DNA from: Streptomyces sp. ISL-43
Lineage (GTDB): Bacteria > Actinomycetota > Actinomycetes > Streptomycetales > Streptomycetaceae
NCBI RefSeq assembly: GCF_018614195.1
Contig: NZ_JAGGOT010000025.1
Coordinates: 30,630-84,360, forward strand
Direction: 5' to 3'
DNA length: 53,731 nt
Part shown: positions 1 to 7,949 of the stretch, in pieces
How the letters are laid out: each line of letters opens with the position of its first letter
How positions within the stretch are numbered: the stretch's first letter is position 1
Program-made: the position numbers and the translations under genes
Notes under the pieces: model-generated
Told to the model about the DNA's origin: nothing
The model's input: the letters and a program-made list of their open reading frames with translations, nothing else
The model's database searches: none

Positions 1-1522
1 CGCGCACCGCGCCGGCGCCGCACAGCAGGACGCCCGGGTGGGCGGTCTCCACTCCCCATCGACCCCCGTCACGGCCCGGCTCCGCGTACGGCCAGGACAG
101 GTCCCGGTGGAAGATGTGCCCGCCGGGCAGGCGCAGTTCGCGTTCGAGGTCGAGCGGGGTCTTGGCCTCGATGCACGGGCGGCCGTCGGCGTCGAAGGCC
201 AGGCAGTCGGTGAGCGGTTCGGCCAGGTGGGCATCGAGCTGGGCGAGGGTGGCGGTGAGCAGGACCTCCCTCGCCCCCTGGTTGTCCTTCTCGAACAGCC
301 GCGCCGGGGTGTGCAGTCCGAAGAGCGTGAGGGTCTGATGGCCCTGCGCGGCCAGCTCCGGTCCCAGGATCGACGGGTCCGTCAGCGAGTGGCAGTAGAT
401 CTCCGAGGGCGGTACGGAGGGCAGTTCGCCCGCGCGGGCCTCCGCGTAGGCCCGGGCGAGCTGCTCGTACCCCTCCGCGATGTGGAAGGTCCCGCCGAAG
501 GCCTCGCGCGGGTCCACGGAGGTGTCGCGCAGCCGGGGCAGCCGCCGCAGCAGCATGTTGACCTTGAGCTGGGCCCCCTCGGGGGACGGCTCGGCGGGCT
601 CCTCTCCCATCAGCTCGGCCAGCGCCCTGGGCGAGGCGTTGACGATCACCACCCGCCCGGCCACCCGGCCCTCCCCCGTCGCCGTCCGGAAGGTCACCTC
701 GGCCGGCGCGGTCGTACCGTCCGTGTCGATGCGCAGCGCCTCGTGCCCGGTGGCGATCTCCGCGCCGGCCGTCAGCGCGGCGCCCGCGAGGGCGTCGGTG
801 AGCGCGCCCATGCCGCCGACCGGGACGTCCCAGTCCCCCGTGCCGCCGCCGATCACGTGGTAGAGGAAGCAGCGGTTCTGCGCGAGCGAGCGGTCGTGGG
901 CGTCGGCGAACGTGCCGATCAGAGCGTCCGTGAGGACGACCCCGCGCACCAGGTCGTCGGCGAACTCCCGCTCCACCGCCTGCCCGATGGGCTCCTCGAA
1001 CAGCATCCGCCAGGCCGCCTCGTCGTCGACGCGGGCCCGCAGCTCGGCGCGGGTGGGCAGCGGCTCGGTCAGCGTCGGGAAGACCCGCTCGGCGACCCGC
1101 CCGGTGGTCCCGTAGAAGGCGCGCCAGCTCTCGTACTCCCGGTCCGAGCCGGTCAGCCGCGCGAAGGACTCCCGCGTGCGCGTCTCGCCGCCGCCGACCA
1201 GCAGACCGCCGGGCCGGCCGGCGCGCTCCACGGGGGTGTACGAGGAGACCGCGCGCTTTCGCACCTCGAAGCGCAGCCCCAGCTCTCGCACGATCTTCGC
1301 CGGGAGCAGCGAGACGAGGTAGGAGTACCGGGACAGGCGGGCGTCGACGCCCGCGAACGGCCGGGTGGACACGGCGGCCCCGCCGGTATGGCCGAGCCGC
1401 TCCAGGACCAGCACGGAGCGGCCGGCCCGCGCCAGGTAGGCGGCGGCGACCAGGCCGTTGTGGCCGCCGCCCACGATCACCGCGTCGTACACGTCCGAAC
1501 CGAAGCCCCGAGAGGTCGTCAT
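1..1522 (-). CDS. FAD-dependent oxidoreductase, PYROXD2/phytoene-desaturase-like (3' end cut by window edge)
   Basis: Reading the minus strand from the ATG at 1522 gives an open frame to the window edge (507 codons), so only a short C-terminus is missing if the protein has the usual length of about 520-540 residues. Residues 14-23 read AVIVGGGHNG, the dinucleotide-binding glycine motif, followed by a VLVLE strand whose Glu41 should bind the FAD ribose. The end in view (HPGVLLCGAGAV) fits the C-terminal FAD-binding segment of CrtI/PYROXD2-type amine-oxidase-fold proteins. The substrate cannot be read from sequence. The start overlaps the stop of the upstream kinase gene in an ATGA, so the two are probably translationally coupled. 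No carotenoid genes lie nearby, so a carotenoid role is not supported. Confidence 0.88.
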   Translation of the reverse strand, partial: MTTSRGFGSDVYDAVIVGGGHNGLVAAAYLARAGRSVLVLERLGHTGGAAVSTRPFAGVDARLSRYSYLVSLLPAKIVRELGLRFEVRKRAVSSYTPVERAGRPGGLLVGGGETRTRESFARLTGSDREYESWRAFYGTTGRVAERVFPTLTEPLPTRAELRARVDDEAAWRMLFEEPIGQAVEREFADDLVRGVVLTDALIGTFADAHDRSLAQNRCFLYHVIGGGTGDWDVPVGGMGALTDALAGAALTAGAEIATGHEALRIDTDGTTAPAEVTFRTATGEGRVAGRVVIVNASPRALAELMGEEPAEPSPEGAQLKVNMLLRRLPRLRDTSVDPREAFGGTFHIAEGYEQLARAYAEARAGELPSVPPSEIYCHSLTDPSILGPELAAQGHQTLTLFGLHTPARLFEKDNQGAREVLLTATLAQLDAHLAEPLTDCLAFDADGRPCIEAKTPLDLERELRLPGGHIFHRDLSWPYAEPGRDGGRWGVETAHPGVLLCGAGAVR

Positions 1523-3762
1523 GGCTCTTGGTAGCACACCTGCCCGAGCCGCTCCAGACAGTGCGCCTCGTCGGCGTGGGCGGCGACCGTGTCGGGGTGG
1601 GCGTCGCCCAGCGACCGTTCGCGGATCCCGGAGAGTTCCCGGTACACCGGCAGCGCCTCGTCCCAGCGGCCCAGCCGGCCGAGTCCGACGGCGAGTTCCC
1701 GGCGGCTGACCAGGGTGTCGGGGTGTTCGGCGCCGAGCGCCCCGGCCCGCGCCTCGCCCACCTGCCGGGCCTCGGCCACCGCCTCCTCCCAGCGCTCCAG
1801 CCGCCCGAGGTTGACGCCGAGGACGTGCCGGGCGCGCAGCGTCTCAGGGTCGGCGGCCCCGTACGCGCGGGTGCGGTCGCGGACCAGCTCCCCGAACAGC
1901 TCCAGGGCTTCGCCGCAGCGGCCGGTCCGGCCGAGCGCGATGCCGGCCTCGTACCGCGCGGCCAGCGTGTCGGGATGGTCGCGGCCGAGGACCCGCTCGC
2001 GGACGGCGGCGATGTGCCGGAATCCCTCCAGGGCCTCCTCCCAGCGCTCCAGGCGGCCGAGCGCGTACGCCGCCTCGTAGCGGGTCAGCAGCGTGTCCGC
2101 GTGCTCCGCCCCCAAGGCGGTCGCCCGGTCGGCGGCGACCTCGGCGGCGACGGCGTGGGCCTCGGCGAAGCGGCCGAGGGCGCCGAGCGCGCAGGCCAGG
2201 TTGTGCCGGCAGCGCAGGGTGTCGGGGTGGCTCGGTCCCATCGTCCGCTCGCGGCCGGCGAGCACCGCGCGGTAGCCCTCGTAGGCCTCCTGGTGACGGC
2301 CGAGGAGGCCCGTCTCGTACGCCGCCTCCTGCCGCGCGGAGAGCGTGTCGGGGTGGTCCGGGCCGAGCACCCGGGCCCGGCCCTCGGCCACGGCCGTGTA
2401 CCCGGCGAGGGCCTCCTCGGTGCGGCCGGCCCGGCTCAGGGCGAAGGCCCGGGCGTGCCCGGCGGCGAGCGCGTCGCGGCCCGTGGGGTCGGTGCCGGGG
2501 GCGCGCGGGACCCCGTACGCCGCGGTGAGGCGCGGGTCCTCGGCGGGGCGCGGGCGTACGGCGGACGGAGCGGCCGAGGCTACGGCGGACGGAGCGGCCG
2601 AGGCCGCGGCGGACGAAGCGGCCGGGCCTGTCACGGACGGTCCGGCCGGGCGTGCGGCGGCCTGCTCCGCCGGGGTTCCGGCGGGTGGCGGGGCGGGGGT
2701 TCCGGCGGGCCGGTCACCGGCGGCACGGGCGCCCGGGGCGGGGGCGGGCTGCTCCCCGCTCGGGCGGGCGGCCGTCCAGGAGCCGGTGAGCACGGCCCAT
2801 TCCCCGCTCGCGGGGCGGGCCTCGGTGCCGGCCTTGCGCCCGGCGGTCATGCCGCCGGCCCACTCGGGCAGCGGCGGGTGCGCGCCGGGCGCCGCGCCGG
2901 GGCCGAGCCGGGCCTCGACGAGCCGCCGGTGCAGGTGACGGGCGTCGCCCGGGCGGTCCTCGGGGCGCTTGGCGAGCAGGTCGAGAACCAGCCGCTCGAA
3001 GTAGCCGGGCAGCTCGGGGCGGTGCTCGCGCAGGGGCACGGGCTCGGTGTCGCGGTGGCCGACCAGGACGGACCAGGAGTCGCCGAGGTCGAAGGGCGGG
3101 GCGCCGGTGGCGATCTCGTACAGGACGCAGCCCAGCGAGTAGAGGTCACTGCGGTGGTCGACCTCGCCGCCCGCGATCTGCTCGGGCGACATGTAGTGCG
3201 GGGTGCCCATGGCCATGCCGCCGCCGGTCAGCTTCGCGGTGAAGCCGATGTCGGCGGCGAGGCGGGCGATGCCGAAGTCGCAGATCTTCACCGTGCCGTC
3301 GGTGAGCCGCATGATGTTCGCGGGCTTCAGGTCCCGGTGCACGACGCCCTGGTCGTGGGTGTAGCCGAGGGCGGCGGCCATCTGCTCGGCGATGTCGACG
3401 ACCACGTCCACGGGGAGCGGGCGCGCTTCGTTGTCATCCAGGAGCTGGCTGAGGTTGCGGCCTTCGAGCAGCTCCATGACGAGGTAGAGGGGGCCGCCGG
3501 CGGCGCTGTCGTCGCCGAAGTCGTGGACGACGGTGACGCCCCGGTGCTGGAGGGACGCGGCGACGCGCGCCTCGCGGCGGAAGCGCTCGCGCAGCACTTG
3601 GGTGAAGTGGGCGTCCTGCTCCGGCCCTATGGGCTTGAGGCATTTGACGGCGACCTGCCGGCCCAGCGACTCGTCGCGGGCCCGCCACACCTCGCCCATG
3701 CCGCCACGGCCGATGAGATCGAGCGACCGGTACCGGCCTTGGATCAGTCTGGACTCCGCCAT
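1519..3762 (-). CDS. Serine/threonine protein kinase with C-terminal tetratricopeptide repeats
   Basis: A 747-residue protein. The N-terminal 280 residues form a complete Hanks-type kinase: glycine loop GRGGMGEVW at 18-26, ATP-binding Lys40, catalytic loop HRDLKPANI at 142-150, DFG at 162-164, and GTPHYMSPEQ in the activation segment. An Ala/Pro-rich linker (about 290-430) carries a short repeat. The C-terminal third (about 430-747) has repeats of the form ALGxxHPDTLxxR, as in kinesin-light-chain-like TPR_12 proteins. No transmembrane helix or PASTA domain is seen, so this is a soluble kinase that probably recruits partners through the TPRs. Its stop overlaps the start of the FAD oxidoreductase, which makes that enzyme a candidate substrate or partner (inference). 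Confidence 0.93.
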   Translation of the reverse strand: MAESRLIQGRYRSLDLIGRGGMGEVWRARDESLGRQVAVKCLKPIGPEQDAHFTQVLRERFRREARVAASLQHRGVTVVHDFGDDSAAGGPLYLVMELLEGRNLSQLLDDNEARPLPVDVVVDIAEQMAAALGYTHDQGVVHRDLKPANIMRLTDGTVKICDFGIARLAADIGFTAKLTGGGMAMGTPHYMSPEQIAGGEVDHRSDLYSLGCVLYEIATGAPPFDLGDSWSVLVGHRDTEPVPLREHRPELPGYFERLVLDLLAKRPEDRPGDARHLHRRLVEARLGPGAAPGAHPPLPEWAGGMTAGRKAGTEARPASGEWAVLTGSWTAARPSGEQPAPAPGARAAGDRPAGTPAPPPAGTPAEQAAARPAGPSVTGPAASSAAASAAPSAVASAAPSAVRPRPAEDPRLTAAYGVPRAPGTDPTGRDALAAGHARAFALSRAGRTEEALAGYTAVAEGRARVLGPDHPDTLSARQEAAYETGLLGRHQEAYEGYRAVLAGRERTMGPSHPDTLRCRHNLACALGALGRFAEAHAVAAEVAADRATALGAEHADTLLTRYEAAYALGRLERWEEALEGFRHIAAVRERVLGRDHPDTLAARYEAGIALGRTGRCGEALELFGELVRDRTRAYGAADPETLRARHVLGVNLGRLERWEEAVAEARQVGEARAGALGAEHPDTLVSRRELAVGLGRLGRWDEALPVYRELSGIRERSLGDAHPDTVAAHADEAHCLERLGQVCYQEP
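2557..2628. repeat. Three 24-bp tandem units in the kinase linker
   Basis: Two identical 24-nt units (2557-2580 and 2581-2604) are followed by a diverged third (2605-2628). They encode an in-frame Ala/Ser/Pro/Val-rich octapeptide repeat in the linker between kinase and TPR domains. Length change by slippage would keep the reading frame, so the linker could vary between strains. Confidence 0.8.
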
Positions 3763-3789
3763 GTCTTGAAGTCGCCCCCGTGTGTCGTG

Positions 3790-4698
3790 CTACGCCCTCC
3801 CCGGCCGGTCCAGTATGGCCGCTGATGTACGCAGTGTGTGCGGCGCGGGGCGGCTCCCGGTGCCCATGCGGCGCATCGCTTTCAAGATGTGACCTGGAGG
3901 CAGCTGCCAGCGCAGACCTGCGGGAATACTGCGCAGCAGGCTACCTGTGAGGCGCAGGCGGCGGGTGACGCTGCGCGGGGCCGGTGCGGGGCGGCCGTAC
4001 AGCTGGTGCGCGTACGCCGGGAGGGATCCGTAGGCGAGGGCGGCGAGCGGGCGCCACACCAGGTTTCGGCCAGGGACGAGGAGGGGGTGGACGGGCGGGG
4101 CGCACAGGAAGGCGTCGACGGCGCGCGCGTCGGAGCCGACGGCGAGCTCGGGGCGGATCCGCTCGAAGTAGGCGGCCAGCTGCGCGGTGTCGGCGGGTAC
4201 ACCGGACGGGTCGAGTCCGACGAGGCGGGCATTGACGATGTTCTCGGCTACGTAGCGGTCGGCCTGGGCGGGGCTGAGGAGGATCCCGGAGCGGCGCAGG
4301 ATGTGCAGGAAGCTGTCGATCTGCGCGCAGTGGATCCACAGGAGCAGTTCGGGGTCGTCGACGGGGAAGCGCGTCCCGGTGGCGGGGTCGGTGGCGGACA
4401 GCATGCTGTGGATCTTGCGGACGCGGGCGCCGGCCCGCTCGGCGGCCTCGGTGGTGCCGTAGGTGACGGTGCCGACGAAGTCGGCGGTGCGGATCAGCCG
4501 GCCCCAGGCGTCGCCCGGGCCCCTCTCGCCGCTGAAGGCGGTGCTGTTCTCCATGACCCCGCGGACGGCGCGCGGGTGCAGGGCCTGGAGGTAGAGCGCC
4601 CGGACCCCGGCGATCCACATCACGGGGTCGCCGTGGCACTGCCAGGTGACGGATCCGGGGCCGTAGAACCCGGGATCGGGTGCACCGCTCTCACCCAT
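3790..4698 (-). CDS. Oxygenase MpaB family protein (DUF2236)
   Basis: A 302-residue soluble protein with the hallmarks of the DUF2236 / MpaB / latex-clearing-protein fold: QALHPRAVRGV near residue 40, GTVTYGT near 80, and WIHCAQIDSF near 120. Family members are heme-containing oxygenases or of unknown activity; the conserved histidines are present. It starts at an ATG and is divergent from the SDR gene, with 132 bp between the two starts; promoters for both must lie there. The actual substrate is unknown. Confidence 0.88.
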   Translation of the reverse strand: MGESGAPDPGFYGPGSVTWQCHGDPVMWIAGVRALYLQALHPRAVRGVMENSTAFSGERGPGDAWGRLIRTADFVGTVTYGTTEAAERAGARVRKIHSMLSATDPATGTRFPVDDPELLLWIHCAQIDSFLHILRRSGILLSPAQADRYVAENIVNARLVGLDPSGVPADTAQLAAYFERIRPELAVGSDARAVDAFLCAPPVHPLLVPGRNLVWRPLAALAYGSLPAYAHQLYGRPAPAPRSVTRRLRLTGSLLRSIPAGLRWQLPPGHILKAMRRMGTGSRPAPHTLRTSAAILDRPGRA

Positions 4699-4830
4699 GG
4701 CCGCTCCTCCCCCTCACCGACCCTGCCTTCGTGCCCTTCCAGCATTCCACCCGGCGGCCGCCCGTACGCCACTAGGATTTCCCGTCGGCGGACCGCACCC
4801 GCCTCCCCTTCGGAAAGAGGAGGCACGGTC

Positions 4831-5568
4831 ATGCGTACGGGACAGCTCGACGGGCAGGTCGCGGTGATCACGGGCGGGTCGGCCGGCATCGGCCTGGCGA
4901 CCGCGCACCGCTTCGTGCGGGAAGGCGCCCGGGTCTTCATCACCGGCAGGCGGGCGGACGAACTCGCCTCGGCGGCGCGGGAGCTGGGCGGGAGCGCCGT
5001 CGCCGTACCCGGTGACGCGTCCCGCGTCGAGGACCTGGACCGGCTGTACGCGGCCGTCGCGGACGAGGGCCGCCCGATCGACGTCCTGGTGGCCAACGCG
5101 GGCGGTGGACCGGCGGGCGGCATCGCCGAGTTCACGGAGGAGCAGTTCGACGCGACCTCGGACCTGAACTTCCGGGGCACCTACTTCACCGTTCAGCGGG
5201 CCCTGCCTCTGCTGCGGGACGGCGCCTCGGTCGTGCTGCTCGGCTCGGCGGCCGGATCCTCGGCGTCCACGCGGTTCGGCGTGTACGCCGCCACGAAGGC
5301 GGCCGTACGGTCCCTCGCGCGCAGCCTCGCGCTGGAGCTCGCGGGGCGCGGGATCCGGGTGAACACCCTCAGCCCGGGACCGGTCGACACCCCCTCCTTG
5401 GCCCAGACACCGGCCGGCGTACGGGAGCGGGCGACCGCCGGGGTTCCGCTCGGCCGGGCCGGGCGCCCGGAGGAGGTGGCCGCGGCGGCGCTGTTCCTCG
5501 CCTCACGGGAGAGCAGCTTCATCACGGGTATCGAACTCTTCGTGGACGGCGGCGCCCGCCAGGTCTGA
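4831..5568 (+). CDS. SDR family NAD(P)-dependent oxidoreductase
   Basis: A 245-residue classical short-chain dehydrogenase. It has the cofactor motif TGGSAGIG at 14-21, VANAGG at 87-92, catalytic Ser near 139, and Tyr152-x-x-x-Lys156 (YAATK). The C-terminal SFITGIELFVDGG is typical of the family. The ATG was chosen over the much longer upstream open frame because GAGGAGG (4817-4823) stands 7 nt before it and the upstream frame is antisense to the MpaB gene. A TAGGAT at 4773-4778 could be its -10 box. The substrate (an alcohol or ketone) cannot be assigned. Confidence 0.92.
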   Translation: MRTGQLDGQVAVITGGSAGIGLATAHRFVREGARVFITGRRADELASAARELGGSAVAVPGDASRVEDLDRLYAAVADEGRPIDVLVANAGGGPAGGIAEFTEEQFDATSDLNFRGTYFTVQRALPLLRDGASVVLLGSAAGSSASTRFGVYAATKAAVRSLARSLALELAGRGIRVNTLSPGPVDTPSLAQTPAGVRERATAGVPLGRAGRPEEVAAAALFLASRESSFITGIELFVDGGARQV

Positions 5569-5580
5569 CCGGGCGCCGCC
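5548..5580. terminator. Hairpin at the convergent SDR / acyl-CoA dehydrogenase ends
   Basis: An 11-bp perfect stem (5548-5558 with 5570-5580), all G and C, encloses the SDR stop codon in its loop. It sits where two genes converge and has no T-tract, as is common for actinomycete terminators. Confidence 0.5.
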
Positions 5581-5604
5581 GAAGGCCCCGCGGGCCCCGC
5601 CAGG

Positions 5605-6795
5605 TCAGCGGCGCACGCGCGGCATGCCGAGGCCGATCCACGAGATGATCTCGCGCTGGATCTCGTTGTTGCCGCCGCCGAAAGTGAAGATGACCGCGCT
5701 GCGGTAGCCGCGCTCCAGTTCGCCGTGCAGGACCGCGCCCGCGGAGCCGTCCTTGAGGGAGCCGGCCGCGCCGACCACCTCCATCAGCCAGGCGTACGCG
5801 TCCCGGCGCGCCTCTGAACCGTAGACCTTGACGGCGGAGGCGTCCTGCGGGGTGAGGGTGCCGTCCTGGACGGCGTTGACCATCTGCCAGTTCAGCAGCT
5901 TCATCGCGTCGAGGCGGGCGTGGGTGCGGGCGAGGCGGCCGCGGACCCAGGAGAGGTCGATGACGCGGCGGCCGTCGGCGAGCTTGGTCTCGGCGGCCCA
6001 TCGCTGGACGTCGTGCAGGGCGCGGATGGCCATCGTGCCGTGGGCGGCGAGGGTGACCCGCTCATGGTTGAGCTGGTTGGTGATCAGGCGCCAGCCCTTG
6101 TTCTCCTGGCCGACGCGGCGGGTCGCGGGGACGCGGATGTCCTCGTAGTAGCTGGCGGTGGTGTCGTGCGAGGCGAGGGTGTTGATGAGGGTGCAGGAGT
6201 AGCCGGGGTCGGCGGTCGGTACGAGGAGCATGGTGATGCCCTTGTGCGCGGGGGCGTCCGGGTCGGTGCGGACCGCGAGCCAGACCCAGTCGGCGGTGTC
6301 GCCGTTGGTGGTCCAGATCTTCTGCCCGTTGACCACGTAGGTGCCGGTCTCCTCGTCGCCCTCGCGCACGGCCTTGCACTTGAGGGCGGCGAGGTCGGTG
6401 CCGGCGTCCGGCTCGCTGTAGCCGATGGCGAAGTCGATCTCGCCCGCGAGGATCTTGGGGAGGAAGTACGCCTTCTGCTCGTCGGTGCCGAACTGCATGA
6501 TGGTCGGCCCGACGGTGTTGAGCGCCATCAGCGGCAGCGGTACGACGGCCTGCGCGGCCTCGTCGAAGAAGATGAACTGGTCCATGGGCGACATCCCGCG
6601 CCCGCCGTACTCCTTCGGCCAGCCGACCCCGAGCCAGCCGTCGGCTCCGAGCCGGCGGATGGTCTCCCGGTAGAAGCGCTTCTGCTCGGCGGGATCCTCG
6701 TACCGGGCGTAGACGTCCTCGGGGATCAGCTCGGCGAAGTAGGCGCGCAGCTCGGTGCGCAACTGCTGCTGCTCAGGCGTGTATTCGAGGTGCAC
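5605..6795 (-). CDS. Acyl-CoA dehydrogenase family protein
   Basis: About 396 residues with the three-part acyl-CoA dehydrogenase layout: an N-terminal helical domain, a middle beta domain with FAIGYSEPDAGTDLAAL and NGQKIWTTNG, and a C-terminal helical domain ending IFTFGGGNNEIQREIISWIGLG. The enzyme would oxidise an acyl-CoA at the alpha-beta bond with FAD. I prefer the GTG at 6795 because GGAGGGG stands just upstream and the protein then begins HLEYTPEQQQLR, the usual start for FadE-type enzymes; a TTG at 6822 is the alternative. A KstR-like palindrome lies 65-78 nt upstream of the GTG. The gene follows the alcohol dehydrogenase on the same strand and may be transcribed with it or from its own promoter. 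Confidence 0.92.
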   Translation of the reverse strand: MHLEYTPEQQQLRTELRAYFAELIPEDVYARYEDPAEQKRFYRETIRRLGADGWLGVGWPKEYGGRGMSPMDQFIFFDEAAQAVVPLPLMALNTVGPTIMQFGTDEQKAYFLPKILAGEIDFAIGYSEPDAGTDLAALKCKAVREGDEETGTYVVNGQKIWTTNGDTADWVWLAVRTDPDAPAHKGITMLLVPTADPGYSCTLINTLASHDTTASYYEDIRVPATRRVGQENKGWRLITNQLNHERVTLAAHGTMAIRALHDVQRWAAETKLADGRRVIDLSWVRGRLARTHARLDAMKLLNWQMVNAVQDGTLTPQDASAVKVYGSEARRDAYAWLMEVVGAAGSLKDGSAGAVLHGELERGYRSAVIFTFGGGNNEIQREIISWIGLGMPRVRR

Positions 6796-6859
6796 GGCCC
6801 CTCCGGGTCTCTCGTGGCTCAAGGTCTCGCGGCCGTCCGCCGCCGCCGCGGGGGCAGAC

Positions 6860-6873
6860 TAGAACCTGTTCCA
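6860..6873. promoter_or_regulatory. KstR-like operator upstream of acyl-CoA dehydrogenase
   Basis: The sequence TAGAACCTGTTCCA fits the pattern TnnAACnnGTTnnA known for the TetR-family regulator KstR of actinobacterial sterol catabolism. It lies in the 92-bp gap before the GTG of the acyl-CoA dehydrogenase gene. No kstR gene is in the window, so regulation is inferred from the motif alone. Confidence 0.4.
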
Positions 6874-6887
6874 AGAATCCGGAAGGG

Positions 6888-7949
6888 TCAGCGGGCCACC
6901 ACCCCGTTTCCCCCGAGCCCCGGGCGGATCAGCACCTTGACGTGCTCCCCGGGCCGGCGCAGGGACGCGAAGGCCGCGTCGAGGCCGGCGAACCCGGCCT
7001 CCCCGGTGATCAGGGAGGCCGCGTCGATGCGGCCGTCGGCGAGGCGGTCGAGGGTGGCGCCGAACTCCTCGGGCGGGTAGGCGAGGCACATGCGGATCGT
7101 GACGTCCTTGTAGATGCCCACCAGCGGGCGGATCACGTCCTCGGTCATCACCCCGCCGATCTGCAGGATCTCGGTCCCGCGCGGGACGGTGTGCAGCAGC
7201 CGGTCGAGCATGCCGGGCACGCCGACGCAGTTCACGACCACGGTGGGGCGCGGGCGCGCGCCCGCCAGTTCGGCGCAGAGGCCTACGGGGTCACGCTCGG
7301 CGGGGTCCACCACCGCGTGCGCGCCGAGCCGCAGGGCCGCGGCCCGCCGCAGCGCGGAGGGGTCGGAGGCGACGACGGGTCCGGCGCCGCGCTCCAGCAG
7401 GGCGGCGATGGCGCCGAGACCGACCGGGCCGCAGCCGACGACCACGGCCGGGGTGTCCTTGCCGGCCGCGCTGCGGGCGATGTTGCCGAAGCCGACGGCC
7501 AACGGCTCGGTGAGGGCGGCGAGTTCGAGGTCCAGGGAGTCCGGGACCGGCAGCAGGGCTTGTGCCTGTACGACGATCCGCTCGCCGAAGCCGCCGGGGA
7601 AGGCGTTGCTGTAGCCGACGGTGCGCACGACCCCGCCCGGGTCGACCGCCCAGGGCAGGCCGACCACCCCAGTGCCCGGTTCGGGCCCGGTCGCGCCGGG
7701 CCCGTAGGACAGCACCCGGCCGGAGAACTCGTGGCCCATCACCAGCGGACGGTCCGGGTCGAAGAGGAAGCTGGTGGTGCCGCTGTCCCGGGAGGCCCGC
7801 AGGAAGTCGGCGGTGTGCGCGACCGCGCTCAGGTCGGAGCCGCAGATCCCGCAGGCGGCGGTCTCCACGAGGGCCTGCCCGGGGCCGGGTACCGGATCGG
7901 GGTGCTCCCGTACGGTGAACCGGCCGCCTTCGAGCACCGCGGCCCTCAA
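6888..7949 (-). CDS. Zinc-binding dehydrogenase (MDR family)
   Basis: About 353 residues from a TTG at 7949, preceded by GGGAGAGG at a good distance. The TTG shares TTGA with the stop of the upstream monooxygenase gene, so the two are translationally coupled. Catalytic zinc ligands can be placed at Cys36 (CGICGSD), His73-Glu74 (GHEF) and Glu148. The Rossmann motif is VGCGPVGLGA near 171-180. The four-cysteine structural-zinc lobe of many family members is missing; that stretch reads GVVGLPWAVDPGG. It probably oxidises an alcohol made by the neighbouring monooxygenase, before the acyl-CoA dehydrogenase acts; this pathway is inferred from gene order. Confidence 0.9.
   Translation of the reverse strand: MRAAVLEGGRFTVREHPDPVPGPGQALVETAACGICGSDLSAVAHTADFLRASRDSGTTSFLFDPDRPLVMGHEFSGRVLSYGPGATGPEPGTGVVGLPWAVDPGGVVRTVGYSNAFPGGFGERIVVQAQALLPVPDSLDLELAALTEPLAVGFGNIARSAAGKDTPAVVVGCGPVGLGAIAALLERGAGPVVASDPSALRRAAALRLGAHAVVDPAERDPVGLCAELAGARPRPTVVVNCVGVPGMLDRLLHTVPRGTEILQIGGVMTEDVIRPLVGIYKDVTIRMCLAYPPEEFGATLDRLADGRIDAASLITGEAGFAGLDAAFASLRRPGEHVKVLIRPGLGGNGVVAR

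Noticed and set aside
1..1522. Carotenoid phytoene desaturase
   Set aside because: The sequence fits the broader PYROXD2/CrtI-like group, and no other carotenoid gene is in the window.
38..1534. Long plus-strand open frames over the first gene
   Set aside because: They are antisense to an oxidoreductase with a clear FAD motif on the minus strand.
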